A stretch of DNA of 64,000 nucleotides from Pomacea canaliculata (GCF_003073045.1 NC_037593.1:15818735-15882734), one strand, 5' to 3'. Shown: positions 31,074 through 45,700, counted from the first letter of the stretch. Program-made: numbers and translations. Notes: a model not told the origin generated them from the letters alone.

Positions 31074-34000
31074 CTTTAATCAGTTGTCCACAACGGGTAA
31101 CGTTTTACTGACAATAATATTATTTTTTTATATTATTATTGTTGTTGTTTTATTATTATGTTCATTTTAGACTGTCGTCTTGAATCTCACGTAGTAACAT
31201 TACAAACTCTAAACAGAAGCAAATATCAACATAACAACATTTATCCCTAACCTTCACAGTTTAATTAAAATAAATCCTTATGAAGACAATTGTGTTGAGT
31301 ATGTACTGTTTCCTACCATGTAAATAAACAAAACAGATGCTGAAAATATTTTAGGGGATGTCAGTGAAACGTCTTACATTTGTTTTCTGAGCATATTTAC
31401 AGTTTGTTTTTTAATTTGGATAAATTGCTGATGAACAGCTTAAAAAAACTATGCTAAAATCACATAAATCCCTTCAAAAATTAGCTGAGCTTTTCTTTCC
31501 AGTTTTAATTTACCTAAATTTGTGTGATAACTAAATCATTTTCTATCCCTTTCTTATATTTTTAATTAGAACTTATTTTACTGACCACAAACCTCACTTT
31601 TCTGCTTCGTCCTAGTAACTCACCTCTTTTCTCTTCGTAGTATCTATATCTATCAATCATTGAGTAAGGGAGACTAGTCTTGTCGTTGTCGAATGGCATG
31701 CCTTCCTCCCTTTGACATCCGTACCCCCCCCCCCAAAAAAAAAAAAAAAAAAAAACCACAAAAAAAAACAAAAGTAACAATATATATATATTTGAAATCT
31801 GCTCATAATGGTAAAACAGCTTTTATAGGTCTTAGTATGTTCTTTAATGCATCTGATTTAAAATTTAAAAGTGTAAGGAGCACGAGTTGTGACAAAGTGC
31901 AGCGCACCATTTTTCACCAGACATCCTCGAGTGAATACCATGATGTTAATGCACACATATAATTATAACCACAAGGGAAAATTACCTGATGAAGTGTGGA
32001 TCTGCTATAATATCAACATGACTGAGCATAACCATAAGCTGAAATGTTGCAATATTAACATCTTTTTGTGCCACTGATATGAAATTTCAAGCCAACTGGT
32101 ACTCACTCACAAGGGGATACTGTTTCAGTATTTAGAATGTCCCGAAAATGTTTTTAATATTTTAAAATATTTTATGTACACCATCAACATTGCATGGTTT
32201 CAAAACTAAGAAATAGTCATCAGTCTGTCCTTATTCAATGCTATTTATAGTAGTCATCAGATAGTCTTTACTGCATGCTGGTTACATGACGCTGCGAGTA
32301 GTAAGAGGGCAGCATCATGGCTTCAGCCAGTTGGCAGTTCTATTACAGCAGTTTTAGATTACTGTTCCTAAGGATTCATGTAACAGATTAATATACTTTG
32401 GAAATACTACAATAAATAATGACAATTGTTTGTGGAAAAATGGGTTGTGGAATGTATTTGGGAGTAAGAAAAGTGTAACTTTATACAAATGTACATCACT
32501 TTATCATAGGTTCTATGATACAAAACTAGACTAGATTCACAATGGGGTAGACAGCTAGGCAAATGTTTCCTTTAAACAGCATAATCACAACTAAAGAACT
32601 GAGAATAAAGTTTGTCATCTTGAATGTGAATCCATGCTTAAAACACAAAAACCCCAAATGCAAATTCCTATCCCACCCCTGACTCCTCCTCTTCCCCCTA
32701 GGCAATTTAAGCACAAATATTTTACAAAAGTACATAGCAGATCTACATATGACCTGAAGTGAGTTTTCAATCTCATTAAGTTCACCAAAGCAAACAGGGA
32801 TTATTCAAAGAGCCACATGAATGCTTCTAATCAGCAACACAGCTGATGGTAAGGCGATGAGATATGATGATACTGGAGCTGGAGGTTGGCAGCAAAGGGC
32901 AGTTTGGGCCCGCCCTGGCAGTCGGGAGTTTCTGTGAACAATAATTGCTACCTTGACACATGTTTCAGGTGAAACAAATTTTAAGATAATGCCACACACA
33001 TGATATACACATTCCAAACCAAAACTCCTAAATCCCTGTGTACGATACTGTGTATTCTGTAGCATGAAACTTTTTTTAATGGTACGATATAGGAGGAACA
33101 GCAAAAGAAATATAATAAAAATTGTGCCAATAATATTTATGAAATGTGCTATTATTACATCAAAGTAACACCAATATGTCTGATATCTATTGTCATCTTC
33201 TTAAATACAATAAAAAAGAATTTCAATAAAACAAAACAAAAAAAAAAACATCCAAAAAAGTCGTCATTTTTTATGAAAAGTGTGACTTATCCCAACGCTG
33301 AATAAAAACATCTGTTTATGGCTGCCAAGTATGACTAAATAATAAGTTTTAAAAGATCATTTTCTTCTTTCCTAAAAGATTAATGCATGACTTACCAAAC
33401 AATATAATTTTTGAAGAAATGGTGCCCTTGATATTTGTGCTGATGCAATAGTTGTCAATAAAATCATTAGCCTGCACATTTTTCACCTGTCGATGAAAAA
33501 AATCATGAGAGCAATAACCACATTTTCAGAAAAGAAAAATCAAAAGTTCAGGTGCAGGTCACACGAGTTGAAAAGCCAACTGAAGTCATGACAGGGTATA
33601 TAGATAGTTATTGTGGGGGATAAACAAAGAATATAAAAAAGAGCTTCTTCCCTCTTTATTTATTTGTTGGTTTAATTTGGTAGTTGTACCTTGTTTCTCA
33701 GGGAAAAAAAGATAAATTAAATGTAAAAAATAATTTCGTCCAGCATAAAAGATATTAAGGAATCTTATCTTAAGCTCAAGGAAACAAAATACTGATAAGG
33801 ACTTGCACGAGTCCAAACAAAATTATCTAAGTAGCTATACCAGTCATAAGCAAAAAGGACTGCTATCGCAAAGGAGTAATAATCATAAATATTCATAAAG
33901 ACTATTATTTTTAAGAACAATGCAGCCACCATAAAAAAGGAAAACATATTAACTGCTGCCTTACCTTGAGAGTGTACCACTGTTCCCCTGCTTTCAGATT

Positions 34001-34250
34001 TTGGTTGTCTGTAGTCTGTTGATGCTGAACTAATCATCATCAGTGATTAGTTAACACTTTAACACCCTTTCCCAGGTCACAGTGGGTTCTGGGTGACCTG
34101 TCGTAGAGGGGTTACAGAAATAAAGTTAAGAACCAGAGAACAAAAAGGAATCTATGCATGAGTGAAACTGGTGTATTCTTCCTTCCTGAAAATTATTTTC
34201 ATTACTGAATACTTGAAAGACACAAAAGGGAAATGGTGCACTTTAGCAGG
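31074..34250 (+). other. 3' flank of copy G and spacer, no gene recognised
   Basis: The first 650 bp align loosely with the other 3' flanks: an AATAAA near 31270, GAGACTAGTCTTG at 31669, then ATGCCTTCCTCCCTTTGAC. A C10/A20 homopolymer junction is at 31725-31755. From 31.8 to 34.25 kb I see AT-rich sequence without convincing coding potential, repeats or RNA genes. Confidence 0.5.
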
Positions 34251-34263
34251 CCACATTTCACAG

Positions 34264-35312
34264 TCACTTCTCTTGAGACAAGAAATATGATTTTAAGCCA
34301 GGAAATAACTTGAGTAGTCTATTCACCGCAGGCATAAGAAATAACCATCTGGTCTTTCCATATCCCAAAATTCTGTTGTATTCTACATTGGCAAATTCGC
34401 AGAATTCTTTTAAAGATTCCACGCGAACGGTGTAGATGTAGAAGTAATAATAAATTTTCATGGTTATCGTTTCCACGTCTAATGGTAGATAATCTGCAGT
34501 AGTTTGTATGGCGTTGTGTACTATATGGGCAGCACAGCCAATTCCGAACAGTCTTTTGCCAACGCCGACAGAATCTTGCAATTTTGCATAAACGTTATTT
34601 TGTCCTCTCCGTTTCAGACCAAAATTAGTATTCGCATTGTCAGCGCAAAAACCTACTATTTTTTTCTTCCAGTCCGTGTTTTAGTAAACAATTTGCAATA
34701 AGTTGGCAAATAATCTCAGCAGTTTCTCCTAAAAGTGATTCTATTTCCCATATTTTAATTTGCAAACCCGACAGTGGCACAGAGTATCGTATCATCAGCG
34801 GAAACAACTTGCCGTCTTTGTCGTTCGAAGCATCCGTGAACACTGTCACAAGCCGGGCATCACTCACCTGCTTCTTCACTTTGTTCATTATAAAAGGAAC
34901 CAAGACGTTTGTAACGATTGCTTCACATTTGGTTCTTGCACAAGTGAACTTGGGATCATACATTTTTTAAAGCAATTTCCACGTGCAGTCCATTGATCTG
35001 AAACTGTGATTATAGAAAACTGTATGATACGCAAAAGTACCTTGTGGGGCTGCTAACTTGACTTCTTGATCGCCAGGTTCAACATTGGAGAAGTACCTTG
35101 TGATAGGCTTACTAGAAGCTTCCAACTTCAAAGCAATCAGTATTCAGGTGTTTGGTTATATCACTGCTTCCACCATGTGCGACAGAAAACTGTGATCCAC
35201 ACTTGTCACACCGCACTCCACTGTCATTGTTGATTCCTCTTGCCTTCTTTATAAATGGGAACTCGGCCTGTAGGTCCTTGTTAAACGTCGATGTTAGTTT
35301 CGTCCCCGACAT
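34264..35312 (-). pseudogene. hAT-family transposase, broken
   Basis: Reads on the minus strand from a start at 35312. A BED-like zinc finger comes first (VRCDKCGSQFSVAHGGSSDI, then THL-type KHLNTDCF), followed by AYHTVFYNHSFRSMDCT, then KMYDPKFTCARTKCEAIV and VTVFTDASNDKDGKLFPLMI. The catalytic-region motif GFCADNANTNFG is near 34640, then FGIGCAAHIVHNAIQTTADY and YGKTRWLFLMPAVNRLLKLF. These are the ordered landmarks of hAT transposases with the N-terminal finger. A stop at about 35110, another near 34965 and a frameshift in a T-run near 34660 break it. The C-terminal dimerisation region is missing. I found no matching terminal repeats around it. Confidence 0.8.
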
Positions 35313-35670
35313 TGCTTAGTCACTGATCCCGTGATCCGTACTCAAAGAAAAGGATCACTGGAAGTGAATAAAATGCCGGGCAGCGGAAAACACGTGGGAG
35401 GATTAAATTGCCCAGAGGCGAGGGGACACGTGCTGACCTAGGCTTGGCCTACAAGCCGGTTGGACTTGAGAGTAAAGAGGTGGGTATGTTACTGATGTAT
35501 GGCCAGTCTGTGAATGGAGAGGATGGGGCCCGCCGCTGGCAGTACAACCTCTAAGCCCTAAGTGAGAGATGTCAAAGGAACTTGTTTTGTAGTTACTTCA
35601 CGACACAGTGAAACTTTCTCTTCCCGTCTCTCCATCACCAAGCAAACTACATTAGTCTACAACTCTATAC

Positions 35671-36030
35671 CAGGGGTGGGCTAAGTACGGCCTGTGGATG
35701 CCTTTGGATTGGCATCGTCTGCAAAACTGTGAAATGCAGTTGTTTCCACTTTTTAAAAAAAAAATCAGCCTAGCTTAATTTGCTAAAAATTTATTATGTC
35801 AAGTACAACAGAGTTAGAAATCGGCAGTCCGTAGCATTCCAACACAGACAAAGTAAAAAGATAAAAAAAAAAAATAACTGACATGTCTGATGGAGTCGTT
35901 AGAGGCTGCCTTTAATGAAAGTGAGCGGCTTCAAACAGCTTCACTTTACACAGTAAATTCGGCAGTAGAAAGCTGCCATTCCATTATCACTAGGTTTGGT
36001 AGTCACCTTCTGGCCGGCAGGTCATTATCG
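35671..36030. mobile_element. hAT-type MITE, diverged copy
   Basis: Starts CAGGGGTGGGCTAAGTACGG. It shares inner blocks with the MITE at 29071: GTTAGAAATCGGCAGTCCGT, and CCATTCCATTATCACTAGGT near 35990. The right end is not clear; similarity fades near 36030. Older than the copy in gene G. Confidence 0.6.
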
Positions 36031-36139
36031 CCACAGGTCAAACACCGGAGCCCGCAGGGCAACGAAAAATAAGTAGGGATCAACAAGACAAGGCCAAAAC
36101 CAAAGGTACGGATGAGAATCAGTGTACGGTAATCAGATT

Positions 36140-36238
36140 TTTAAAGACAAGCGAGACATTTTGGCGTCCCTCCCGGACATTTTATGAGCAGGCGGGACAC
36201 GATGTCAAAAGCGGGACTGTCCCGCGTATGGTCACCTA
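36140..36238. mobile_element. Possible end of another DNA transposon
   Basis: CGGGACACGATGTC, GCGGGACTGTCCCGCG and a final TATGGTCACCTA resemble the GGGACAGTCCCG/TAGGGTGACCA ends known from some hAT elements. Only one end is seen, so this is tentative. Confidence 0.3.
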
Positions 36239-36239
36239 G

Positions 36240-36720
36240 AAGTGTTCGGGAATATTCTTCGTGTGGTCAACATTGTCGCGTGTCGGCGACCGTGTTGTCT
36301 GTGTTGTGCCGCCCGTACAGTGCTGGAATGTCGTTGGGTGTGCGCGCGCGGATGGGGAGAATCAAGGGACATTCACACGACCCTTGTGTGACCCTATCCG
36401 TCTCGCGAGCTGAAGAGCCCACCGGCGGCGCTTGTCGTCACTCGTCGGTTGTTTGCAGGTCCCTTCTTTTCGGGAGTGGACGGCGCATCCCTCCCCTTGA
36501 CCTTTCTCCCCCCTTTCTTTACCTTATATATTCGCGCACGCGCAGTCCTTGGGGCGTTTTTCTGTCGCTTTTGGACAACAACAACAACAACAACAACAAC
36601 TTCTTCCAGCAACAGGCAGTGCCGGACGTGTGGGACGGTGTTAGACCGTGGTCGTGGCAGCCGGCGTCTTTTCTTGCCCTGGATCGACCTGTCACAATCC
36701 GTTTTGGTGAGTAGACATCT
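36240..36720 (+). promoter_or_regulatory. GC-rich 5' region of copy H
   Basis: CpG-rich block with ACCTTATATATTCG near 36520 as a possible TATA element, a CAA repeat at about 36577-36601, and a donor-like TTTTG|GTGAGT at about 36711. Its first bases (GGAATATTCTTCGTGTGGTC) resemble the segment before the first exon of copy I. The role is inferred from position. Confidence 0.35.
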
Positions 36721-37457
36721 ATTTTGTTGGGTTCCAAACTATTCTAGTCTGTAGGGGCCTTGATCGGCGGTTGGAAGTTGCGCGTGAGGAGCAAGTGAAA
36801 ATATTTCTTGCATGCTAATAACTATATAAGTTCAGAGTTTTGAGTGCAAGACATGTTGCTTTGCCATGTTGGGTTAGCATTTGTGATGTCCGGGTCGCGG
36901 CGCATGTGCCGCTCACCCGTTTCTCCCTGTGCGAATTGTGAATTTTAAGATCAATAGTCCGGTGGTCATATAATATATATATAAGGACATTTTTAGAAAA
37001 TATGAACAGTTTTTATGAGAGGCGCCTGTTGATCGAACATTTGTATGGACTGTTCTTTCTACAAGCTTTTATTTTTCCTTTTCGTCATTGTCCATCATTT
37101 TGTCGTATTCTTCGTATTCTCATCGTTTGCCTTCATTCTTCATCCACGCTTCTCTTCCCAATTCGCCATCTACGCCCACCATTGTGTCAAGGTCTAACTG
37201 TTCGCCCCTCCACCCTGCACCCTCATCGCCTCGTCAGCGCGTGAACCCGTGACCCTGCCGTGCCCGGGTGAGGCCAAGCCTACCAGCTCAAGCTCCCCAG
37301 TTACAAAGGCCCTCGGGGAAGGTGTGCCTGGACGAGAGGAAGAGCGGGGGAGGGGAGGTCAGAACTGGAGCGTCACGCAGGGTCAGAGGGCGAGCAGCAG
37401 TCAGCCGGTACATTGACCGGACGATAGACTGGCAACCCGGCAGTACGACTTTCAATT

Positions 37458-39721
37458 ATGAAGAATAAAATATGGTATTTCGGTAAGTTTTTTTTTTAAT
37501 TGAGTGTTTTCCTCCCCATCTTTCTCTCGCTCGTGAATGTGTGTGTGATAGAATGTGTGGGCGCGTACACACATGCTGGCGTCTTCACGAGTCTACATAT
37601 ATATATTCATGGGTAGCATAATATTGTTTACTGTCTTTTGCCAATTCTATTACGTAACCACCTGATGGTTGCACCATTGAACTTTACCAAGTAACATGTG
37701 AGACCAGGTATTCTTGCCTTTATTTCTTTTATGTAACACACGTGGAAATCATTTAAACCCACTAACACACCAATATACACATTTCTCATAGCATTTCACC
37801 TTATTTACAGAAAATCATTAGCAGACCTTCTCGACCAGCAGACTCGTTCACTAGGGAGACTTACTTAGAACATATCTTTATTCGCTTTTTGTAAATTTAC
37901 AATCCTATCAAGTTTTTTCTGCCATATTGTATAGAACTTGATTATTGAACACATCAGCAATGTATATCTCAAAACACTGTTTCAAAAATGCAAGCACAGT
38001 GGATTTTGGCGATTGTATTCAAATATTATTATTTAACAAGTATTTTGCTCAAGTAAAAGCGCGAGTTGTTTGTATCTCTTACAATGTGTAAATAATATGA
38101 AATCATGTTTGTTTTCTAACATTACTCCAACTTCACACAACTCATTATTTATTAACTTCTAGTTTTTACTTATAGTATTTATTGTTCATATCCTCAGACA
38201 TATTCTACCAACAAAAAAATGTAAATTTTGTCAGTAAACACTGCAGCAACAATAGTACTAATAATCACGATGTTGATGATTATTATTATACTTATTATCA
38301 GACCTAAACACTATTTCGAATAAAAAAAAATCGATCTACTACATGTACTGTCAAATACAGTAATGAAAGAGAGGGATAAAGAACCAATCAGTTCGAAATG
38401 TTATTTAGATCAGATAATGCTCCTGAATCGCTATACACGGCCTTCAAATAATCTTCGTCATCGTAACTTCATCAATATGACATTTTAAAAATATTGTTAA
38501 TTGCGTTTTTTAATTTATTTTTGCAGTTGTAATCCTTGGCACCGTTTTTTCTGTTCTTGGCTGTGGTGCATTTTTGAGACACCATTATGTTGTGGACTTC
38601 ACGCTTTCTTTCCTTCCTACATGCCAACAGCAACCAGAGCACCCAGTCCAGAGCAACAGACCAAGACCATGATTCTTCCACTAATGTGAGCACAGGTACC
38701 TTACAACGTCCAGCATCTTGAGTATTGATAATCATGAGTCTGAAACCCCAGAATACACATCTATAGGCGATAGAAATTTGCATCAGACTACCACTCTCTC
38801 TATCCGCCCAATTCATTCTGCTGAGGCTGGGAATCCCAAGTTCATCTTATCCGACATCTGTCAACAAACCACCACTACAACGAACTGCTTTGTTGGACAG
38901 CATCAACGGTTCCAGGTGATATGTGAAGACCCGACGGCAGGTTGGGCAATCAGATGTTTGAGTATGCGTCTGTTATTGGATTGCACTGAAAACACAAATA
39001 GGATACCCGTCTTTTGGGCAGTCAATCTACTTAATGATGTGTTGCCACAATACTTCGATAATGAGAATTCTGTCAAAATACTCAAACCATGTGCAAGAGA
39101 ACTTTGTACGGGAACACCGCATGTTGCAACATTTTTCCCAGGTTCCTTCAGCTGGATCCAAACACAAATTTACAGGATCGGGCTGGCCTCTAGTCGTGGC
39201 GATATTTCTTTGAACCGAAGCGAAATACGAGAAGCGATGAAGTTCAGGACTCTATAGTGACCCAGGCTCGCAAAGTGTGACAGCCTCCGTCAAACACAAC
39301 CGCACGCTGACAGGCATCCACAGTACGACGGGGAGACTACCTTCATGGTGAGAGCTCTGGATATAAGACAGCTCCGTTACAATATCTTGTGCAAGCCATG
39401 GACTACGTCAGACAAAGGTTCCGTGACGTCACTTTTGTTATCTCATCGGATGACGTCAAATGGTGCAAGGAACAGTTTGCAAACATAAGTGACGTCACTG
39501 TTCTGCAGGCGAATTCGCCGCCTGCTGTTGACATGATGACTCTTGCGTCACTGGATCACATGATCATGACGGTGGGGACCTACGGGTGGTGGGCTAGTTT
39601 CCTGAACCCCGGGATTACCGTCTACTACCGAGATTTCGTGAAGCCGGGTACTCCTCTCTCGCGACATTTCAGCCCAAACGGAACGGACCACTACTGTCCA
39701 ACCTGGATTTCTTTGTCGTGA
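37458..39721 (+). pseudogene. GT11 fucosyltransferase copy H (subfamily 2), frameshifted
   Basis: Exon 2-type start exon 37458-37482 (MKNKIWYF, 25 nt, donor GTAAGT) and main exon from 38527 to the stop at 39719-39721. The anchor reads VVILGTVFSVLGCGAFLRHH. An early TGA follows in the stem near 38716. In the middle many small losses and gains occur, and an added base at about 39330 destroys HVRRGDYL. From 39389 the frame is open again: VISSDDVKWCKEQF, SPPAVDMMTLASLDHMIMTV and GTYGWWASFLNPG. Most likely a pseudogene. The start-exon length and phase match subfamily 1, which shows common descent of the gene structure. Confidence 0.8.
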
Positions 39722-42700
39722 CCTTCAGTGTTATTGCCATCAATGTTGGCAGTTGATAGTGAGTGTGACATTTATGTATTGAAGAATCTTGAATTTCGTA
39801 AATATTTTTTTAATTATATTTTTAATAACTTCAAAATAGATATTCAGTTTTCTTTTTGTATAATTTTTTATAGTTTTAAAAGTCCTTGGGTGGGGGTATT
39901 CTGTTATAAAAATATTTCTTGTTTATCTGTTGCTGTCCTTTTTGATCCTCTAAAGAAATCCTGAAATATCTTGGAAAGACCCGGAAGATAAATCAGAAAA
40001 CTTTTTGGGAGTGAAAATTTCAAGTCATATCTTGTATCTGTTTTAATTTTAAGATTTGGTAAATAATATAGATATATCTTGATGTGCATGTAAGACCCCC
40101 ACACAGAAATCAATTTACAACCGTTCATTTAAATATGACAACTAAGATATAAGTTTGAAACTTTAAATGCACACCTTTCAATGATAGAAAACAATGGCGA
40201 AAGAAAGGCGGCAAAATATGCAACTAGTGACTTAGATATTAATGGATTACACGGGGCAGTATACAGAAAATGAAGTTCAAGAAGGATGAAGGCAGGGAAG
40301 GTATTGATGACAAGTCGAAATTCACCCATGAAGAATTTCAAGAATGTATGAGATAACATCATGCACAACCAGGTGCTGTTTATATTTTCCTGAACATCAT
40401 CTTCATTTTCAGCTAGACAATAAACTCCCTATGGAGCAAGTGCATATGAGCAGCAACAGGAGCAAAAGACTTTTCTTGTTTAACATGCTTTCATAGGCTC
40501 ATTCCTGTCACAGCACAGTTTTTGTTTCCTGGTGTGTGTCTATAACAAACTTAACATCTAATTATTGTGTATGATTTTGGTGCAATGCTAACAATGTTAT
40601 TCCTTGTGTGTGAGAGATCATGCAGTCTAGATAAGACATGCTTGACAATGTTTATGTTGTTTAGAGGGGGGAATATGTTCAACATTTAAAATCAGAAAAT
40701 ATGTTTCCAAATTAGAGTGTTATAATATCCCGTATAATAATATCTTTTCATAATGAACTCACATTTCTTCGTTCACTTGAAAAAAAAAAAAAAAATATTA
40801 TATGTGTAAATAAAAAGTTCAACTTGTACTAAATGCACAAGAATAAATCTCTTAATAGTCATCTAAGAACCATATTTCTCAGTGTAAGATAGCTTGAACA
40901 TAATCCATCCTTTACTCCAATATGAATGCTTTGCCAAGCTTCTATAAACATACAGCTCAACCCACTGCACCATAAAATAAAAAGATATTAAAAGAAATTA
41001 AAAATAAAATTAAGCAATAAAAGACAATGCCAAAAAAATAAATACACGTATGCAATGTATGAAAGTCATGCAAACTTATCTCCTTTCTACTTTCCCCTCT
41101 CGCTCTTTCTCATCTTACGCACAACCATCAAGTAACACCCACTACGCCTTTAGTAGAAACTGGTTTTCCAGACCTTTGTCCTGTCCTGCTAATCTGATCG
41201 GAATGGTCATTAACTGTGATACATTTATCGCCATCATTTCCCACTAAAAGATGCATTGGTACTTCGGTAAGTACTTTCAATCTTTCTCTCCTCTCTCACC
41301 TTACAGAAGAACCATCATAAAACTTTACTGGCCACGTCTTTGCATTCATCTTCAAAATAAAATAAAAAAAAAAACTGGTTCTATAAGAACATCATTACGA
41401 CCAAAGGTTATAACCAGAATGGTCAAAAATGCTTAAAAATAAAATCCTTCGTCTAAGGTTTCTCATGAGATGAATAATACTAATTTTGAAGAACTGTTTG
41501 TCCATGCACGCGATGCTATCATGACACCCGATGTGAGCTAAACATGAAGGTAGAACAGGAGTTCAAGAACCCCCCCCCCTAAAGCTATAAGTGCAGGGTC
41601 TGTTATTGCTTCACCTTTCTTCCTCCCTCGACCATTTAGTCGCCTTCTGCAGAAATTGCTGGACGTGCCTTCCCCTGCACACTGGCTTGCATATCAGCTT
41701 TTTCTCCTCACTTTAGCAAACTAAACAAAAGCCGCTGCTCGGATCCCTTCGCAAATATATCACTATTTTTGTGTTCAACAGAATCTCCCTGCTAAACAGG
41801 AACAATTTTATTACGAAGGCTATACAAAATATTAGAAAAATAGAAAATAATGTCGGCCTAATGATGACATAATGAGCTGTAGAGTTTACTAATAAATATG
41901 TCAGTTCAGTAAAGACAGTATACTTTTCTTATACCAATACATAAAAGCAATCGGTGAAATATTATAATACAATTTGTGATGTACTTAGATCTAGTTTTAG
42001 TTTTCTTCTATAATCGTGTAAACATCAAAGAGGCCTGAGTGCATCGATTAGGATGTCATTCACCACACTATGAACAAGAATATCTCTTAAGAATTGCTCA
42101 GCTAAAATCTATTTATTTTTACTTTCAATAATTCTGCTAGTACCTTACCCTCACTGCTGACTTTTTGGTAAAATAAATTTTACTTTTTTACGTTTTGTAT
42201 CAAAAGTACTTTGAAAGATCCAACATGTAATTTATTTACAAATCTATGACATTACTTTTCATTATAATAAATTAAAATCACAAAAAATCTTCCAAATTAA
42301 AAGATAAAAACAAAATTGAAAACAGATGAAGCAATTCAGATGTTACAGCTAACTGATTATGGTGCCCCTGATCTAGGGGTGGTGAATGGTAATGAAAGGG
42401 TAGAACTGGCCCTGGATACAAAGCTTTTCAACATGTTCAAAAATGGACTCGGTCCCTCTGTTGTTCTCTGGTAGAGGAAAATGTGAACGACTACGGAGGC
42501 CAGGGACACAGGACCATTGCCTAGAAATTTCCCAAGAGTAATAAGGCTGTCCATACCATGAGAGGAGAATGTAGAGCTCAAGTAAGGTATTCAGTTACCT
42601 ACACAATCGTTAGCCTTCACAGACGACACAATGGCGTCAGCTGACGTGAATTCAAGCATGAAGGTTCGTAGCCTGACCTTTGTCCCAGGGACGTGTAAGA

Positions 42701-45700
42701 CCTATTTTGCTGATGGCCAGACCTGCGTATCACAACACGATCGCTTCCGCAAGTTTCCCCTTCCCTTTCCCGGTCCTACACCGTCCAAGCGAGACGAGTG
42801 ACCCGAGATCAGGTGATACAGCACCCACGTGTATGTGCATAAATCATGGACAAACTACAAAGACCGTATCCTGTTCACCACAGCGTGACGAGGCCGTTGA
42901 CTCTCTTTGTGGTGATATCCAGTAGGGCAGAAATAATGGGTAGGTGTTGTGGTCCTCTCACAACTCACAAGTACCTCAAAATCAGACCATTTTTGTCTAC
43001 CCTATTTTGAGTGCAGGGGACAGAACCTGTCGTGAACTCTGGGGTAGGAGCACATGGAGATGGTATAGGTTATGATTTCCATCCTTCCGGCCTATCACAC
43101 TCTCGATACCTCCACCAAATCCCCTCGACATCTACAGCATGCACCTATACTAAATTGCTTATTTACACTTTTAATTAGCTTGAGCCCCAAGGATGTATCA
43201 CCCCAATAAACAACTCAAAACAATTTAGTATATTAAAGAAGGTTATTAATTATCGAGAGGATTACAAACTACAAAATGAGAAAGGAATAACAAAAGAACA
43301 GACAAGTTTGCAAATGATCTAGTTTCTTATCTTGGCTAACTATCTAGGTTTCCCGTTAACACCAATTATTCGTTGCTTATTTACTTTTTTCTGAATACGG
43401 TTTGTATGATGATTCAGTATGAGTTGTGTTCTAGTTCACCTGCCACTTTTCATTGTTTTATAATTTCGTTCTTCATTGCTGCATTTCTAGTCTTATCTAA
43501 TATCAGATCTGTCTGATTTTTGTTGTGCGTGATAAAGCAACCTTGTCCATAAATTTATGTTAAAGAAACTTCCATCTTACTACTTTTTTTTTCTCCTTGC
43601 CTCAAGCACACCTTTAGAAAAAAAACCCAAACTTTACATCAAACTGCTATTGTACGGCTTGTCGTTAAATAATACATATAGACAGCAAGGGACGGGGAAC
43701 GCCGTTCCAGCAGCTAAGGCTATATTACGGCAAGCAGGACAGCCCGGTAAACACGATGCCACATGCAGAGAAAGAATCAGCGCCCGAGACAGAAATGAAC
43801 TCAGGGCAGCCAACTTCACTGATATTGGTGACAGCGTAGCGCTAACCGTTGCGCCAACCGGAACCGCTCAATATAGACAGCAAAACGAAAACTGAATTAA
43901 ATAATGAAACAGAATCGAACCTTCCTACTGCCCAATTAAAAGAAGAAAACCACAGGGAGACTAATGATATTTGCAGTTATCCAGTTTGATAAAACCCAGA
44001 AAAATGCACAGATTATTTATTAAGTGTCTGTATTCAAATTTTACATGAATGAGGGCCACGTGGTCGCCTGTGGCACAATCACTAAGGAAAGAGAGGATGG
44101 CCTGATGCTATGAGGGTTTTTAAGAAGAGATGAATGATGTTAGGGAAATATCATTTTCTTGGTATCACTTGCAGGAGACATTTCATCCACTTGTAGGTTT
44201 ATTTGCCCACGAGTTTCTGGGTTCATGTATCACACCATCATCAGAGCGTGTGAAGGCCCCATGTGAAGTGAAAGCTACCCAGGGGTCAAGTGTAGGGCGG
44301 GTGCGAGGTGGAGAAGGGTGAGGGAGGGGCGGTGTTGAGGGCTGAGGGGGTTGGGGGAGGACCCTAGGAGGCTAGGACAGACAGAACAGATGCCAGTCTT
44401 ATCTTTCACTCCTCTTTCGTCAAGTCAGAAGAACTTAGAAGAAAAACTGAAGGGAGTTCGGGGACAACAACACTGTCTTATCCTTATTACATATGTTTCT
44501 TTGTGATTATATTAACTATTTTACTTACGAACTTTCAGCCAGAAAGCACTTAGTTAATTCACGATCACATTATCAATTAATAAGGGTAGCGTCAGTAAAT
44601 AAATAAATAATAATAAATAAATAAATATCAAAGTAGAGTCAGTTGTCTGTTGGAGTGCTTTAAACTAAGCAAGACCCGGACATCGGGATTTAATTCAACA
44701 ACACCTTTGTATTGTTAGCGTCTTGAGACTGTCCTGTTCACTTTCACACCCAACTGCCGGGTAGAACCCGGGAAGTGGGGAGGGGTCATAGGGGTAAAAA
44801 GCTCGAGTACCGTGGGCTAGATGACGGAGAACAAATACCGGAAAATTTTAATGACCCGTTCATTTACTTTTGGTTGTAAAGATCCTTGTAGAAAAGGACT
44901 TTCCATATAAAGCAGGAAAGACGAGGTCAGTGCTCGTCCCTAAGATCAGAGAAAAGTTAAAGTTTAATTTTACATTGCATTTGTCTGCTTGGGTGCTTGA
45001 TGCTATCGTCCTTGCGAAGCTGTGTCGCTGTACTGCAAAAATATATTTGATTTGTGCACTCGATTATGCGCCAAAAATATACATTTTTTTTTATTACAAT
45101 GCGTCCGGAGGAGAAAATTGTGAACGAATCAAGCTTCAGGAGTGGATGCAAGTCTGTGGTCCTACAATGTCATGACAGTTTGTAAAGATACGTTTGCTTA
45201 ATACATGACTTTTTATACACATTGTCATATCCTTACAAATTTCTCTACATATCTAGGGAAACACAGTTCGTCCATACCTTAATTAATTCTTCAAATTCAC
45301 AGTACCTTCCATCAAAAGCGCTGTATAGAATGCTTAAGTGTTTAGACTGTGCCTAGCAACATGCACTAGTAGTCCCATGACCTCACAAGAAATCAGGTTT
45401 TTAAGGCAAATAATTAGCTTGCAAATAGATGTTAGCAGATGGGGGATGGTGTATGATCGTGGGATAGAGAATAACGGAAAATATAAGCTTCTCCTTGGTT
45501 GACATAGTATCGCAGCGTGAACGAGCGTCTGACGGACTGTGAGAGAATAATGAACAAACAGACTTATTCTTTGATAAAAAAAAAATATAGCAGCGTGAAC
45601 GAATTCAACCGATTGTCGGGGAATAATGGAATACATTGTCTCACTCTTCGTTTGATATTACTTCGCGAGCGGGTGTCTAATCGTCTTCTCAGGAATCAGT

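Noticed and set aside
34041-35334. CAGTGATTAG and CAGTGACTAA as terminal repeats of the hAT transposase unit
   Set aside because: Only ten bases with one mismatch pattern, no 8-bp duplication outside, and the right one is almost touching the start codon.
36184-36754. Long open frames on both strands
   Set aside because: Caused by GC-rich, CAA-repeat sequence with few stops; the region fits a promoter/5' leader better.
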